DNA of 56,927 nt. Origin: an uncultured Lachnospiraceae bacterium (GTDB taxonomy: Bacteria > Bacillota > Clostridia > Lachnospirales > Lachnospiraceae). Each line of letters opens with the position of its first letter. Positions within the stretch are counted from its first letter, which is position 1. The notes under the pieces are model-generated. The model was given only the letters and a program-made list of their open reading frames with translations, made no database searches and was not told where the DNA came from. Shown here piece after piece: positions 8,369-16,772 of this stretch. A program made the position numbers and the translations under genes. Location of the stretch: contig CAJUPT010000016.1 in assembly GCA_910588405.1 (NCBI GenBank), positions 1-56,927 on the forward strand. The letters run 5' to 3'.

Positions 8369-8380
8369 AGGGATGTTTTG

Positions 8381-9118
8381 ATGAACATTAAACTGGACGA
8401 AGGTTTTTTATTTGGCCTGGGGGCTTTTGAGACAGTGGCCGTTTATGACGGCTGTCCCATATTTTTGGAACGGCATCTGGAACGGCTGGCGAGGGGGCTG
8501 GAATTTCTGGGGATATCCCGGCGTGTGACGGAGGAAGAAGTATACCGGTGTCTGAGAGGACAAAGCCTGCCGTCTTCCGGCGTTCTGAAAATCGTGGTGT
8601 CAGAAAGAAATACATTGTTCCTGCCCCGGGAAAATCCCTATAAAACGGAAGATTATGAAAAAGGGTTTACGGTGGATTTTGCTCGTATCAGGCGAAATGA
8701 AACCTCCCGGTTTGTTTTTCACAAAACCCTGAATTACGGCGAGTGTATCAGCGAGCGGAGAGAAGCGGCGGCAAGAGGATTAAACGAGGCGGTTTTTCTT
8801 AACTGCCGTGGCGAAATCTGCGAGGGAACCGCGTCGAATATCTTTTTTGTCAGAAACGGGCAGATCGTTACGCCGGACATTTCCAGCGGCCTGCTGCCGG
8901 GGGTGATGCGGGGGCATCTGCTGGAACGTTATGATATCAGGGAAGAGAGGTTGCATGGGGCGGAAATCAGCAGGTTTGACGAATGCTTTCTCACGAATTC
9001 CCTGATGGGCGTTATGCCGGTATTAAAATTTGGAAGCCGCTTGTTTGAAACAAGGGAAACGGCGGACAGGTTAGGGGAAGATTATCAGCGGGAGTACTGC
9101 CTGCCGGGTCAGGCCTGA
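8381..9118 (+). CDS. pabC: aminodeoxychorismate lyase, class IV aminotransferase fold (PabC)
   Basis: PLP enzyme of 245 aa that splits 4-amino-4-deoxychorismate into p-aminobenzoate and pyruvate. The PLP lysine is Lys115 in FHKTLNY, followed by class IV motifs EAVFLNCRGEICEGTASNIF and TPDISSGLLPGVMR. The start ATG at 8381 is favoured because AAGGGA (8368-8373) lies seven bases before it; an in-frame TTG three bases upstream is less likely. It follows pabB by 12 bases. Class IV folds also include branched-chain and D-amino acid aminotransferases, but the pabAB context makes PabC the best call. A strong terminator follows at 9194. Confidence 0.88.
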   Translation: MNIKLDEGFLFGLGAFETVAVYDGCPIFLERHLERLARGLEFLGISRRVTEEEVYRCLRGQSLPSSGVLKIVVSERNTLFLPRENPYKTEDYEKGFTVDFARIRRNETSRFVFHKTLNYGECISERREAAARGLNEAVFLNCRGEICEGTASNIFFVRNGQIVTPDISSGLLPGVMRGHLLERYDIREERLHGAEISRFDECFLTNSLMGVMPVLKFGSRLFETRETADRLGEDYQREYCLPGQA

Positions 9119-9193
9119 AAACAGATCCTGGCAGACGGATAGCTTCCAACACAGATGACAAAGGGATGGCGCGGTATCACGAAATTGGATTGT

Positions 9194-9250
9194 AAATACA
9201 TAAGGGTTTATGATATACTGAGCATATCATAAACCCTTATGTATTTTTTC
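9194..9250 (+). terminator. strong intrinsic terminator after the pab operon
   Basis: A perfect 23-bp stem (9194-9216 with 9224-9246) around a 7-base loop, ending in a T-run (9244-9249). Its A-rich 5' flank means it could also work on the opposite strand. The bases 9119-9193 before it hold nothing recognised. Confidence 0.9.
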
Positions 9251-9251
9251 T

Positions 9252-9417
9252 CCTATGATATAAAAAGCCCTCCGGGCAGGATCGCACTACTGTGTACGCT
9301 ATTACACTAAGCTCGAAAAAACCTCGCTAAGTGTAATATGTGTGCGGCGGAAAGGTAAAATGTCGTCAGGACGACCCGCCGCAGGCGGAGAATCTGCCAA
9401 AGGCAGATTCTTATTCA
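9252..9417 (+). repeat. 166-bp structured repeat, copy 1
   Basis: Nearly identical to 55894-56060; about 6 substitutions and one indel were seen by eye. It contains three hairpins: TTACACTAAGC with GCTAAGTGTAA (one mismatch); GCGGCGG with CCGCCGC enclosing GTCGT/ACGAC; and GAATCTGCC with GGCAGATTC. In the second copy the inner stem is GTCGC/GCGAC, a compensatory change, so the structure is probably kept as RNA. It ends 18 bases before the AAA/PD-(D/E)XK start codon. It has an open frame by chance but is not coding. Confidence 0.85.
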
Positions 9418-9434
9418 GAAAGGAGGAAAGCCAG

Positions 9435-11141
9435 ATGAATGAAAGAAAAAAGGCGCTTCCGATCGGAGTCGAGTTTTTTGAGGACTTTAAGGCGAAAAAT
9501 TATTACTATGTGGACAAAACAGCCTTTATCACAGAATTTTTAGAGACAAAAGGAATTGTAAATCTTTTTACCAGGCCCAGGCGTTTTGGGAAAAGCCTGA
9601 ATATGGATATGTTCAAATCTTTTTTTGAGGTTGGGACGGATGCGTCCCTGTTTGAAGGGCTGGATATCTCCAAAGAGACGGAGCTGTGTGAACAGCATAT
9701 GGGAAAATACCCGGTGATCTCGCTCAGTTTAAAGGACGTGGAGGGCGGAGATTTTGAAACGGCGTATGACTGTCTGGGTATGCTGATTAGCGCGGAGGCA
9801 TCACGGTTTGATTTTCTGGAGGAAAGTGACAGGCTGTCGAAAGTGGATAAGAAGAATCTTCAGCAGCTTATCTTCGGAGATTTTGAGAAACCAGCGTTCC
9901 TTCATGGAAGCCTGAAGCTGTTAAGTCGGCTGCTTAGTGCCCACTATGGCCGCCGTGTCGTAATCCTGATCGACGAGTACGACGTGCCGCTGGATAAGGC
10001 TTATCAGGATGGTTATTATGCGCAGATGGTTAAATTGATCCGTTCTTTCCTCAGTCAGGCGCTTAAAACAAATAAGAGCCTGGATTTCGCCGTGCTTACC
10101 GGCTGCCTGCGGATTGCGAGAGAGAGCATCTTTACGGGGTTAAATAATTTCAAGGTGCGCTCGATTTCCGACGTGCAGTGCGCGGAGTATTTCGGCTTTA
10201 CGGATCAGGAAGTGAGGGAGATGCTCAGGTACTATGAAGTGGAAGAACGTTTCCCGGATATGAAGGACTGGTATGACGGCTACCATTTCGGGGACGTGGA
10301 TGTCTACTGTCCTTGGGACGTGATCAACCAGTGTGACCTGCTGCGTGTGTCAAAGGACGCTCCAATGAGATCCCACTGGGAGAACAGCAGCAGCAACGCT
10401 ATCATCAGGGATATTTTGGAAGATGCGACAGAAGCCACAAAAGGGGAGATCGAGACACTGATTTCCGGTGAGGCGGTGGAGAAAGAGATTATTCCGGAGC
10501 TGACTTATACCGACTTTGGTAACAAAAATATAAATATTCGCCAGACCTATCTGTGGAGCGTGCTCTATTCCACGGGTTATCTGACCGATGCCGGAAAGCC
10601 GGAGGGAGGACGTCATAAGCTGGTGATTCCTAATAAAGAAATTCACAGGATTTATGAAAACAAAATCCGCACATGGTTTGAGGATCAGGTAACAGGCGAC
10701 ACAGGCCGGTGGGAGCGTTTCTGCAAAGCGGTTAAAACCGGCGATGCGGAAACCGTGCAGGAGCTGTTCAATGCATTCCTGTCAGAATCCATCAGCATCC
10801 GTGACACAGCGGTGAGAAAGGAAAAAAAGGAAAATTTCTTTCATGGCCTCTTCCTTGGACTTTTACGGGCAGAAGGAAGCTGGATCGTAAAATCAAACGC
10901 CGAGTCCGGCACCGGCTACTCCGACATTTTGCTGATCGCCCCGCGGGAGAAAACCGGCTGCGTCATCGAGGTGAAATACGCCGAGAATGGCGCTTTTGAC
11001 GCTGCGCTTAAGGAAGCAACGGAGCAGATTGAAACCCATGAATACACCGCTTTTTTAAGGCAGGAGGGAATGGAAACGATCCACAAGTACGGCCTGGCCT
11101 GCTACCGGAAAACCTGTCGGGTGGCGTATGAAAAAGAGTAG
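9435..11141 (+). CDS. AAA-ATPase-like / PD-(D/E)XK nuclease-like protein (DUF1703 type)
   Basis: Protein of 568 aa of a family common in gut Clostridia and Bacteroides. The N-terminus has the family start LPIGVEFFEDFKAKNYYYVDKT. A degenerate P-loop in RPRRFGKS follows, then a Walker B-like VILIDEYDVPLDKA. The C-terminal part has GYSDILLIAP and IEVKYAENG, matching the D...ExK core of the PD-(D/E)XK fold. The start is set at 9435, where GGAGG lies nine bases upstream; the frame stays open further upstream only through the repeat element, whose second copy is not followed by this gene. Function is unknown; proposals for the family include roles in mobile or defence functions. Confidence 0.85.
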   Translation: MNERKKALPIGVEFFEDFKAKNYYYVDKTAFITEFLETKGIVNLFTRPRRFGKSLNMDMFKSFFEVGTDASLFEGLDISKETELCEQHMGKYPVISLSLKDVEGGDFETAYDCLGMLISAEASRFDFLEESDRLSKVDKKNLQQLIFGDFEKPAFLHGSLKLLSRLLSAHYGRRVVILIDEYDVPLDKAYQDGYYAQMVKLIRSFLSQALKTNKSLDFAVLTGCLRIARESIFTGLNNFKVRSISDVQCAEYFGFTDQEVREMLRYYEVEERFPDMKDWYDGYHFGDVDVYCPWDVINQCDLLRVSKDAPMRSHWENSSSNAIIRDILEDATEATKGEIETLISGEAVEKEIIPELTYTDFGNKNINIRQTYLWSVLYSTGYLTDAGKPEGGRHKLVIPNKEIHRIYENKIRTWFEDQVTGDTGRWERFCKAVKTGDAETVQELFNAFLSESISIRDTAVRKEKKENFFHGLFLGLLRAEGSWIVKSNAESGTGYSDILLIAPREKTGCVIEVKYAENGAFDAALKEATEQIETHEYTAFLRQEGMETIHKYGLACYRKTCRVAYEKE

Positions 11142-11191
11142 GGTATGATATTGAGGAAAGATTCCCTGCTTATTGGATCGGAGAACGGAAT

Positions 11192-11338
11192 ATGAGCAGC
11201 TTACTTTATTTTAAAAGTTTTGAAGCAGTTGCCAAATATCCGTGTGAGCATAAGAAGAATCCTATGGGGCGCAAGGCAGGAGCTTTGCAGGATTCCTTCG
11301 CCACGCCTTATGACGTGACGGATACGGACAGGAGGTAA
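11192..11338 (+). CDS. possible small protein of 48 aa
   Basis: A short open frame begins at an ATG with GGAG about nine bases upstream and ends at TAA. The peptide starts MSSLLYFKSFEAVAKYPCEH and has many Lys, Asp and Arg residues with no membrane segment. It lies in the gap between the AAA/PD-(D/E)XK gene and the Rrf2-type regulator. No family was recognised. It could be the remnant of a longer gene. The rest of the 11142-11470 gap holds an extended -10 promoter for the next gene. Confidence 0.25.
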   Translation: MSSLLYFKSFEAVAKYPCEHKKNPMGRKAGALQDSFATPYDVTDTDRR

Positions 11339-11402
11339 AGCATGGCATTTGGAATCGGAATACAATGTTTTAAAATTTTAACAAGTGCTTTTTTGAATTT
11401 TG

Positions 11403-11411
11403 TGATATAAT
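11403..11411 (+). promoter_or_regulatory. extended -10 promoter of the Rrf2-type gene
   Basis: TGATATAAT with a perfect TATAAT (11406-11411) and the TG extension. No clear -35 box is present in the AT-rich stretch upstream. Confidence 0.5.
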
Positions 11412-11470
11412 GATATTGCAGATATGATATCCGTTCGCTACGCCCTGACGGGTTTGGGAGGAAATGTATT

Positions 11471-11914
11471 ATGAAGTACTCTACAAAGCTCAGCGACGCC
11501 ATCCATATGCTGGCATTTATTTACCTGAATCCTAAAAATGATCTAAGCAGCGCCACGATCGCATTCAGTATCCATACCAACGCCTCTTACGTCCGGCAAC
11601 TGATGATGGCGCTGCGCAAAGCGGGAATTTTAAGCAGTTCCCAGGGGCAGGCAAAACCGAAGCTGACCAGGGAGCTGAAGGATATCACCCTTTTTGACAT
11701 GTATCAGGCGATTGAGGGGACAAAGCCGCTGCTCCATCCGGATACGAATATCAATCCGGACTGTAACGTAGGCGTAAATATCCATTACGCGCTGCGGGAA
11801 TATTATCAGAAGGTTCAGGACGCAGCAGAGGCTGAGATGAAAATGATTACGATGGAAGACGTGATTAGAAGTTTTTATCAGCTTTCCCGGAATCAGGCGA
11901 TGGAATGGGATTGA
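11471..11914 (+). CDS. Rrf2 family transcriptional regulator
   Basis: 147-aa winged-helix regulator. The N-terminal MKYSTKLSDAIHMLAFIYLN and the helix-turn-helix NASYVRQLMMALRKAGIL, followed by a wing with GQAKPKLTRELKDITLFDMYQAIEG, match the Rrf2 family. IscR- and NsrR-type members bind an iron-sulfur cluster through three clustered Cys residues. Here only one Cys is present (in NPDCNVG), so a non-cluster Rrf2 protein (CymR/YwnA-like) is more likely. GGGAGG is well spaced from the ATG. The Cys-rich gene downstream could be a target, though ~290 bases separate them. Confidence 0.8.
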   Translation: MKYSTKLSDAIHMLAFIYLNPKNDLSSATIAFSIHTNASYVRQLMMALRKAGILSSSQGQAKPKLTRELKDITLFDMYQAIEGTKPLLHPDTNINPDCNVGVNIHYALREYYQKVQDAAEAEMKMITMEDVIRSFYQLSRNQAMEWD

Positions 11915-12208
11915 TTTGACACCCGAATCCTATTGAAAAACAGATGCTCATGATTCTGCGTCGAGAGGGTGCAGGGCTTTGGCGTGAGCTTTAACAGATC
12001 CAAGTATTTTATCCCGGGTTTCAGGTGGAAGGGGCGCTGGAGGAATGGCATGAGCCTGTCTCACATTTAAGGATGGAGCAGGCGGGTAAGGATGGTGCCG
12101 GCGGACTGTGTCATCCGACGTTTTAGTGATTGCGGATTGGCAGCCTGGTCTGGAATAAAGGCGGTAAAGCGTGGACATATGATAAATAAACAGTGCGGGG
12201 AGGAATGC
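11915..12208 (+). other. gap with no recognised gene
   Basis: About 294 bases with scattered stop codons in all plus-strand frames except a short read-through into the next gene. No hairpin terminator or strong promoter was recognised; a TTTGACA near 11918 is a possible -35 box without a convincing partner. It may be decayed coding sequence. Confidence 0.3.
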
Positions 12209-12901
12209 ATGAAAGAGGAGTGTTTAATCTGTAAGGAGCCGCTTGTATATCTGGAAACGGATGAGGCTATGGAATGTGCCATATGCCATAAGAAGGAGAG
12301 CAGTAAAACCAGATGTGCCAAAGGACATTATGTCTGTAATGAGTGCCATACGGCCGGTATGGATGTCATCATCGGACTGTGTTTGGAGGAATCTTCAAAA
12401 AATCCGATTGAGATCATTGAGAAAATGATGGGACAGCCGTTTTGCCATATGCATGGGCCGGAGCACCATGTTATGGTTGGTTCAGCCCTGCTGACGGCAT
12501 ACAGGAACGCCGGCGGGGACATTGAGCTGGAAAAAGCATTGTCTGAGATGATGAACAGGGGGAAAAAGGTTCCCGGCGGGACATGCGGTTTTTGGGGCGC
12601 CTGCGGAGCCGGTATCAGCACAGGCATGTTCGTGTCAATTATTTCCAAATCCACGCCGCTTGCGGAGGAACCCTTCGGACTTTCAAATTTAATGACGTCT
12701 AAGGCGCTGGAGCAGATTGGGAGGATCGGTGGGCCGCGGTGCTGTAAAAGGGATTCCTATTTGTCGATCCTTGCCGCAGCTGATTTTGTAAAAAGGCATT
12801 TTGGGATTGAGATGCAGACGGCAGGCATTGTGTGCAAACACTCTAAACAGAATAATCAGTGTATAGGGAAACGCTGCCCGTTTGCGAAAAGCAATCATTA
12901 A
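12209..12901 (+). CDS. Cys-rich DUF5714-type protein
   Basis: 230-aa cytoplasmic protein with an N-terminal Cys/His cluster: CLIC, CAIC, a Cys-Ala-Lys-Gly-His group and CNEC within the first ~50 residues, which looks like a zinc or iron-sulfur site. The rest is predicted to be helical, with GQPFCHMHGPEHHVMVGSAL and GGTCGFWGACGAG, and a final Cys cluster near CKHSKQNNQCIGKRCPF. These match my memory of the DUF5714 family, sometimes found attached to SAM-dependent methyltransferases; no methyltransferase domain is present here. GGGGAGGA four bases upstream supports the ATG at 12209; an ATG at 12179 lacks such a site. Function unknown. Confidence 0.7.
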   Translation: MKEECLICKEPLVYLETDEAMECAICHKKESSKTRCAKGHYVCNECHTAGMDVIIGLCLEESSKNPIEIIEKMMGQPFCHMHGPEHHVMVGSALLTAYRNAGGDIELEKALSEMMNRGKKVPGGTCGFWGACGAGISTGMFVSIISKSTPLAEEPFGLSNLMTSKALEQIGRIGGPRCCKRDSYLSILAAADFVKRHFGIEMQTAGIVCKHSKQNNQCIGKRCPFAKSNH

Positions 12902-13266
12902 AAGGAACCGGAAACGATGTTTTTTGAATCTTCTTCCAGTCATTGCAACGATTGCGGATCATAAGCCTGTTGATGGTCAGGCCATGTCTCTTTAGATACG
13001 ATAATATCAAAAAATATTGTTTGGAATATATAAAATCCTGTTTAAAAACTATAAATAACAGCGGCGTAAATCCCGATAATCAGTCAGTACCTGGCGAATA
13101 TCGGGATTCTTTTTGGGGTTCTTTTTCTATTAGAATACTATACTTTTTTGGGAAAATATGATAAGTTATTATCATGACTTTTACCAGAAGGAAGTTGCGG
13201 CCGGATTGGACAGATGTTTTCAGGAATACGCTGTCCAAAGACACAGAATAAGCGGAAAAGAAAGGC
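12902..13266 (+). other. gap of 365 bases holding one terminator
   Basis: Apart from the terminator at 13069-13114 no gene or RNA was recognised. The last 150 bases should contain the promoter of the histidine kinase, but no convincing -35/-10 pair was found in the AT-rich stretch around 13110-13170. Confidence 0.4.
13069..13114 (+). terminator. intrinsic terminator after the DUF5714-type gene
   Basis: AATCCCGATA (13069-13078) pairs perfectly with TATCGGGATT (13099-13108) across a 20-base loop and is followed by CTTTTT. Confidence 0.8.
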
Positions 13267-13269
13267 TTG

Positions 13270-15414
13270 GTGGCAGCATTGGATAAGCTTGATAAAATGA
13301 AAAAGGGCCTGTTTGGGAATGATGAGATCAAACAGATGATGGATCAGATGCCGGGAGGCTTTTTTGTCTATCAGGCCGATCAGGAGGAGAGGATCATATA
13401 CGCAAATAAAGCCATGCGGCGTATCCTTGGCTGTGATACGTTCGAAGAATTTCAGGAGCTGACAGGCGGCACATTTTGCGGGCTTGTACATCCGGAGGAT
13501 CTGGACGAAGTTGAAAAAAGCATTCAGGAGCAGATCGCCCACAGCCAGTATGACCTGGACTATGTGGAATACCGGATTATCCGGAAGGACGGCCAGGTGC
13601 GCTGGATAGAGGATTACGGACACTTTATCCGCAGCGACACCATGGGGGACGTCTTTTATGTGTTTGCCGGGGACGCCACGGAAAAACGAATGGCTTTGCA
13701 GGAACGGCAGGAACGCCTGATATATGAGAAGGAGCAGAAGGAGGAGGAGCTGCAAAGGCAGACCCGGGAATATAATAAAAAACTGAATTTCATTAACCAG
13801 GAGCAGTTACGGCGGCTGGAGGTAATCGAAGGGCTGAGCATCAGCTATGAGTCCATCCTTTATGTCAATCTGGAAACGGATAAGATCCTGCCCTACCGGA
13901 TGGGAAGCCGGGCAGAACGGCAGTTTGAGGGAAAGCTGCAGCCTCGTCCTTTTGGCTGGTTTTCCGTAGATTATGTGAAGACCTGGGTCTGCCCTGAGGA
14001 CCAGGCCATGGTGGTTCAGGCCATCGATCCGGTTTATATGCAGCAAAAGCTGGCCGACAGCAAGTCCTACTATGTGAATTTCCGGGTTTTGAAAGACGGG
14101 GAGCAGCAGTATCTGCAGCTTCGCATCGCCGGCGTGGGAGATGAGCGGCCCGTTTCCCGGATTGTTCTGGGGTGCCGCAGGGTAGATGAAGAAGTGCGTC
14201 ATGAGATGGAGCAGAGAAAGGTGTTTGAGGATGCCCTGAACCATGCCAGGCTGGCCAATGTCACAAAGAACACATTTCTCGCGAACATGTCCCACGATAT
14301 GCGCACGCCGCTGAATGCCATCAACGGTTTTACGGCGCTGGCCAAAACCCATATCGACCATCCGGAGATTCTTTCGGAATATCTGGACGGGATCGAGACC
14401 GCGGGCACCCAGCTTCTGCACCTGATCAATGACGTGCTGGAGATCTCCCGGATCGAGTCCGGCACCATGCAGGCGGAGGATATCCCGTGCAGTCTGAGGG
14501 ACATTGTCGAAAATGTGCAGGAAACCGTGGGAATCGGCGCCGGGAAAAAGGGCATCCGTTTCTCCGTGGATTTAAGCGGTTTAACCCATGCCGACGTTTA
14601 CAGCGACAGCCAGAAGCTGCGGCAGATTCTATTTTGCCTGACCAATAACGGGGTGAAATTCACGGACGGCGGCGGCTGGGTGCGCCTGACAGTAACCGAG
14701 GAAAAAGACCCGGCCAGCAATCATGCGGTCTACCGGTTTATTGTGGAGGATAACGGAAAGGGCATCAGCCAGGAACTGCAAGAGTGTATTTTTGAACCCT
14801 TTGAGCGCGGGGGAGCCTCGATGACCGGCGAAGTGCAGGGAACGGGACTGGGCCTGACGATCGTAAAAAGCTTTGTGGAGATGATGTCCGGAGACCTTGA
14901 CCTGTATAGTGTTCCGGGAGAAGGAAGCAGATTTACAGTGACCCTCAGACTGCGGATTCAGAGCAGTCAGGCCATGGAACCGGAGGCGCTTTTACAGGCG
15001 CTTAATAAGGCCATGGGTTCCAGAAAACTGTTATTGGTGGATGATAACCAGATTAACCTGGAGATCGAGACAGAGCTTCTGGAGGAAGCAGGATTCCGGG
15101 TGGAGACAGCCGAGAACGGCCAGGAGGCCGTGAGTAAGCTGCAAGCCGCTCCGGACCGCTATGGACTGGTTCTGATGGATATTCAGATGCCGATAATGAA
15201 CGGCTATGAGGCCGCCAGGGCTATCAGAAATATGGACGATCCGGCCTGCTCCGGCATCCCCATCATCGCTCTCTCGGCCAACGCCTTTGAGGAGGACCGG
15301 TATCAGTCCAGGGAGAGCGGCATGAATGCCCATATGGCTAAGCCGGCGGATATCCCGAAGCTGATGGAGCTGATGGGGCAGGTGCTCAGGGTGGGGGAGG
15401 ATTTGGAGCCGTAA
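13270..15414 (+). CDS. PAS hybrid sensor histidine kinase / response regulator
   Basis: About 714 aa, with no transmembrane segment, so probably a cytoplasmic sensor. Order: a PAS domain (residues ~20-135, MPGGFFVYQADQEERIIYANKAM), a coiled coil (~140-180), a second PAS-like region (~185-310), and HisKA with His342 in NMSHDMRTPLNAI. Next come the ATPase domain (N-box FCLTNNGVKF, G-boxes EDNGKGIS and GTGLGLTIVK) and a C-terminal receiver with Asp637 in LMDIQMPIMNG. No HPt or DNA-binding domain is fused. The start is uncertain: GTG at 13270 and TTG at 13267 both lie close behind AAAGG. It stands alone, so its phosphotransfer partner is elsewhere. Confidence 0.9.
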   Translation: MAALDKLDKMKKGLFGNDEIKQMMDQMPGGFFVYQADQEERIIYANKAMRRILGCDTFEEFQELTGGTFCGLVHPEDLDEVEKSIQEQIAHSQYDLDYVEYRIIRKDGQVRWIEDYGHFIRSDTMGDVFYVFAGDATEKRMALQERQERLIYEKEQKEEELQRQTREYNKKLNFINQEQLRRLEVIEGLSISYESILYVNLETDKILPYRMGSRAERQFEGKLQPRPFGWFSVDYVKTWVCPEDQAMVVQAIDPVYMQQKLADSKSYYVNFRVLKDGEQQYLQLRIAGVGDERPVSRIVLGCRRVDEEVRHEMEQRKVFEDALNHARLANVTKNTFLANMSHDMRTPLNAINGFTALAKTHIDHPEILSEYLDGIETAGTQLLHLINDVLEISRIESGTMQAEDIPCSLRDIVENVQETVGIGAGKKGIRFSVDLSGLTHADVYSDSQKLRQILFCLTNNGVKFTDGGGWVRLTVTEEKDPASNHAVYRFIVEDNGKGISQELQECIFEPFERGGASMTGEVQGTGLGLTIVKSFVEMMSGDLDLYSVPGEGSRFTVTLRLRIQSSQAMEPEALLQALNKAMGSRKLLLVDDNQINLEIETELLEEAGFRVETAENGQEAVSKLQAAPDRYGLVLMDIQMPIMNGYEAARAIRNMDDPACSGIPIIALSANAFEEDRYQSRESGMNAHMAKPADIPKLMELMGQVLRVGEDLEP

Positions 15415-15444
15415 AGTGAAGCCAAAAAGAATGATAAAGAGTTT

Positions 15445-15486
15445 TGCTCCGCCAGGATATGCGTTGTATCCGGGCGGAGCATTTTT
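15445..15486 (+). terminator. intrinsic terminator after the histidine kinase gene
   Basis: TGCTCCGCC (15445-15453) pairs perfectly with GGCGGAGCA (15473-15481), followed by TTTTT (15482-15486). Confidence 0.9.
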
Positions 15487-15509
15487 GTGCAAAATAGTTA
15501 AGATAAAAA

Positions 15510-15562
15510 ATGTAAACGTTTTCAAAAAAACTATTGACCAATTGAGGATAAGATGGTAAGAT
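15510..15562 (+). promoter_or_regulatory. lacI-family gene promoter with cre/LacI-type operator
   Basis: TTGACC (15534-15539), 17 bases and TAAGAT (15557-15562) form a good promoter. Ten bases before the -35 lies ATGTAAACGTTTTCA (15510-15524), which fits the CcpA cre consensus WTGNAANCGNWNNCW at every fixed position and is also a typical LacI-family operator. Its position just upstream of the -35 box would allow auto-control or activation. Confidence 0.65.
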
Positions 15563-15603
15563 AGGTTCATAGATGAAAAAAAGAAAATAAGAGCTGAATT
15601 ATC

Positions 15604-16623
15604 ATGGAAAAGATGTATGGCATTAAAGAAATTGCCAAAATGGCGCAGGTTTCCACGGCGACGGTGTCAAGGGTGATCAACGGCAGCGACAGGGTGAGTA
15701 AAAAGACAAAAAAGAAAGTGCAGCAGATCATCGATACCGTAGGGTATATTCCCAATGAAGTGGCCAGAGGCCTTGTAAAGCAGAGCAGCAGCAAAGTGGT
15801 GGGCATGATCATCCCGGATATTTTTAACGTATATTATGCGGAGATGACCACATACATAGAGCCTGCCTTGAGGGAGAAGGGATATTCCCTCCAGCTGTGT
15901 ATTTCCAATTCGGAATTGGAAAAGATCAATTACTATATCGACGACCTGATCAGCCGGAAGGCTGCGGGAGTGATTATCTTAAGCTCAGCCTTGCTGGATT
16001 CGGAAAAGCTGATTGAGAAAATCAGAAGAAACCTGGCCGTAGTGGCGATCGAGACCGGGTTTGACGGCGTGGACCGGATCTGCGTGGAGAACAAAAAGGG
16101 CATGTACCAGGCGGTGGATTACCTGATCAGGAACGGGCACCGGAAAATCGGGTTCGTAGGGTATGAATTCCATCATCCAAGCCTTTTAGACCGGGTAAAC
16201 GGCTATAAAAAAGCCCTTGCGGACAATGGAATCGAATTCTGTGACGCTTACCTGGTGGATGAAGGAAACAGCACGACTCCGGGGTATGCGGGAGCATTAA
16301 AGCTGATGGACTGCCAGGATCCGCCCACGGCCATACAGTGTATGAACGAGTATTGCGCCAAAGGCGTTTACACGGCGCTGATGGAGCGGGGGCTTAAGAT
16401 TCCGGAGCATGTATCCGTATCAGGATTTGACGGTCTGAGAGATTTTAAACTGTACAGCCCCACGCTTGCCACGGCAGCGATCCCGTTAAAGGAGATGGCC
16501 ACGGCGGCGGTGGAGCTGGTACTGAATAATATCGCCGACGGAAATCCGGAAGTAGTCCGCACCATCACGTTTCCCACGACCCTGCGGGCCGGGGAATCCG
16601 TCAAGAATATTTTGCTGGTATAA
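15604..16623 (+). CDS. LacI family transcriptional regulator
   Basis: 339 aa. The N-terminal helix-turn-helix and hinge (residues 5-60) are classical: IKEIAKMAQVSTATVSRVIN and GYIPNEVARGL. The rest is a periplasmic-binding-protein-like effector domain with KVVGMIIPDIFNVYY and a C-terminal GFDG. It probably senses the sugar or polyol imported by the ABC system encoded next door and controls that operon through TGTAAACGTTTACA at 16682. No strong ribosome binding site precedes the ATG; an ATG at 15613 is the alternative. It is close enough to the next gene that partial read-through is possible. Confidence 0.9.
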   Translation: MEKMYGIKEIAKMAQVSTATVSRVINGSDRVSKKTKKKVQQIIDTVGYIPNEVARGLVKQSSSKVVGMIIPDIFNVYYAEMTTYIEPALREKGYSLQLCISNSELEKINYYIDDLISRKAAGVIILSSALLDSEKLIEKIRRNLAVVAIETGFDGVDRICVENKKGMYQAVDYLIRNGHRKIGFVGYEFHHPSLLDRVNGYKKALADNGIEFCDAYLVDEGNSTTPGYAGALKLMDCQDPPTAIQCMNEYCAKGVYTALMERGLKIPEHVSVSGFDGLRDFKLYSPTLATAAIPLKEMATAAVELVLNNIADGNPEVVRTITFPTTLRAGESVKNILLV

Positions 16624-16681
16624 CCGCATACGATTGACCTTCTGGCAGATAAAATTCTGCCAGGAAAATTTTACATGGGAA

Positions 16682-16695
16682 TGTAAACGTTTACA
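16682..16695 (+). promoter_or_regulatory. perfect 14-bp palindromic operator (LacI/CcpA type)
   Basis: TGTAAACGTTTACA is a perfect palindrome of the LacI-family type with the central CG. With its flanking A it also fits the cre consensus. TTTACA inside it may be the -35 box, with TAAGAC about 19 bases downstream as -10. Binding there would block the transporter operon. Confidence 0.75.
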
Positions 16696-16772
16696 CAAAT
16701 GGCTTTTGTTGCCATAAGACCAAGTGTCGGGCAATTTGAGCATAAAAAAATTTTTTTATGGAGGTGTAACAA

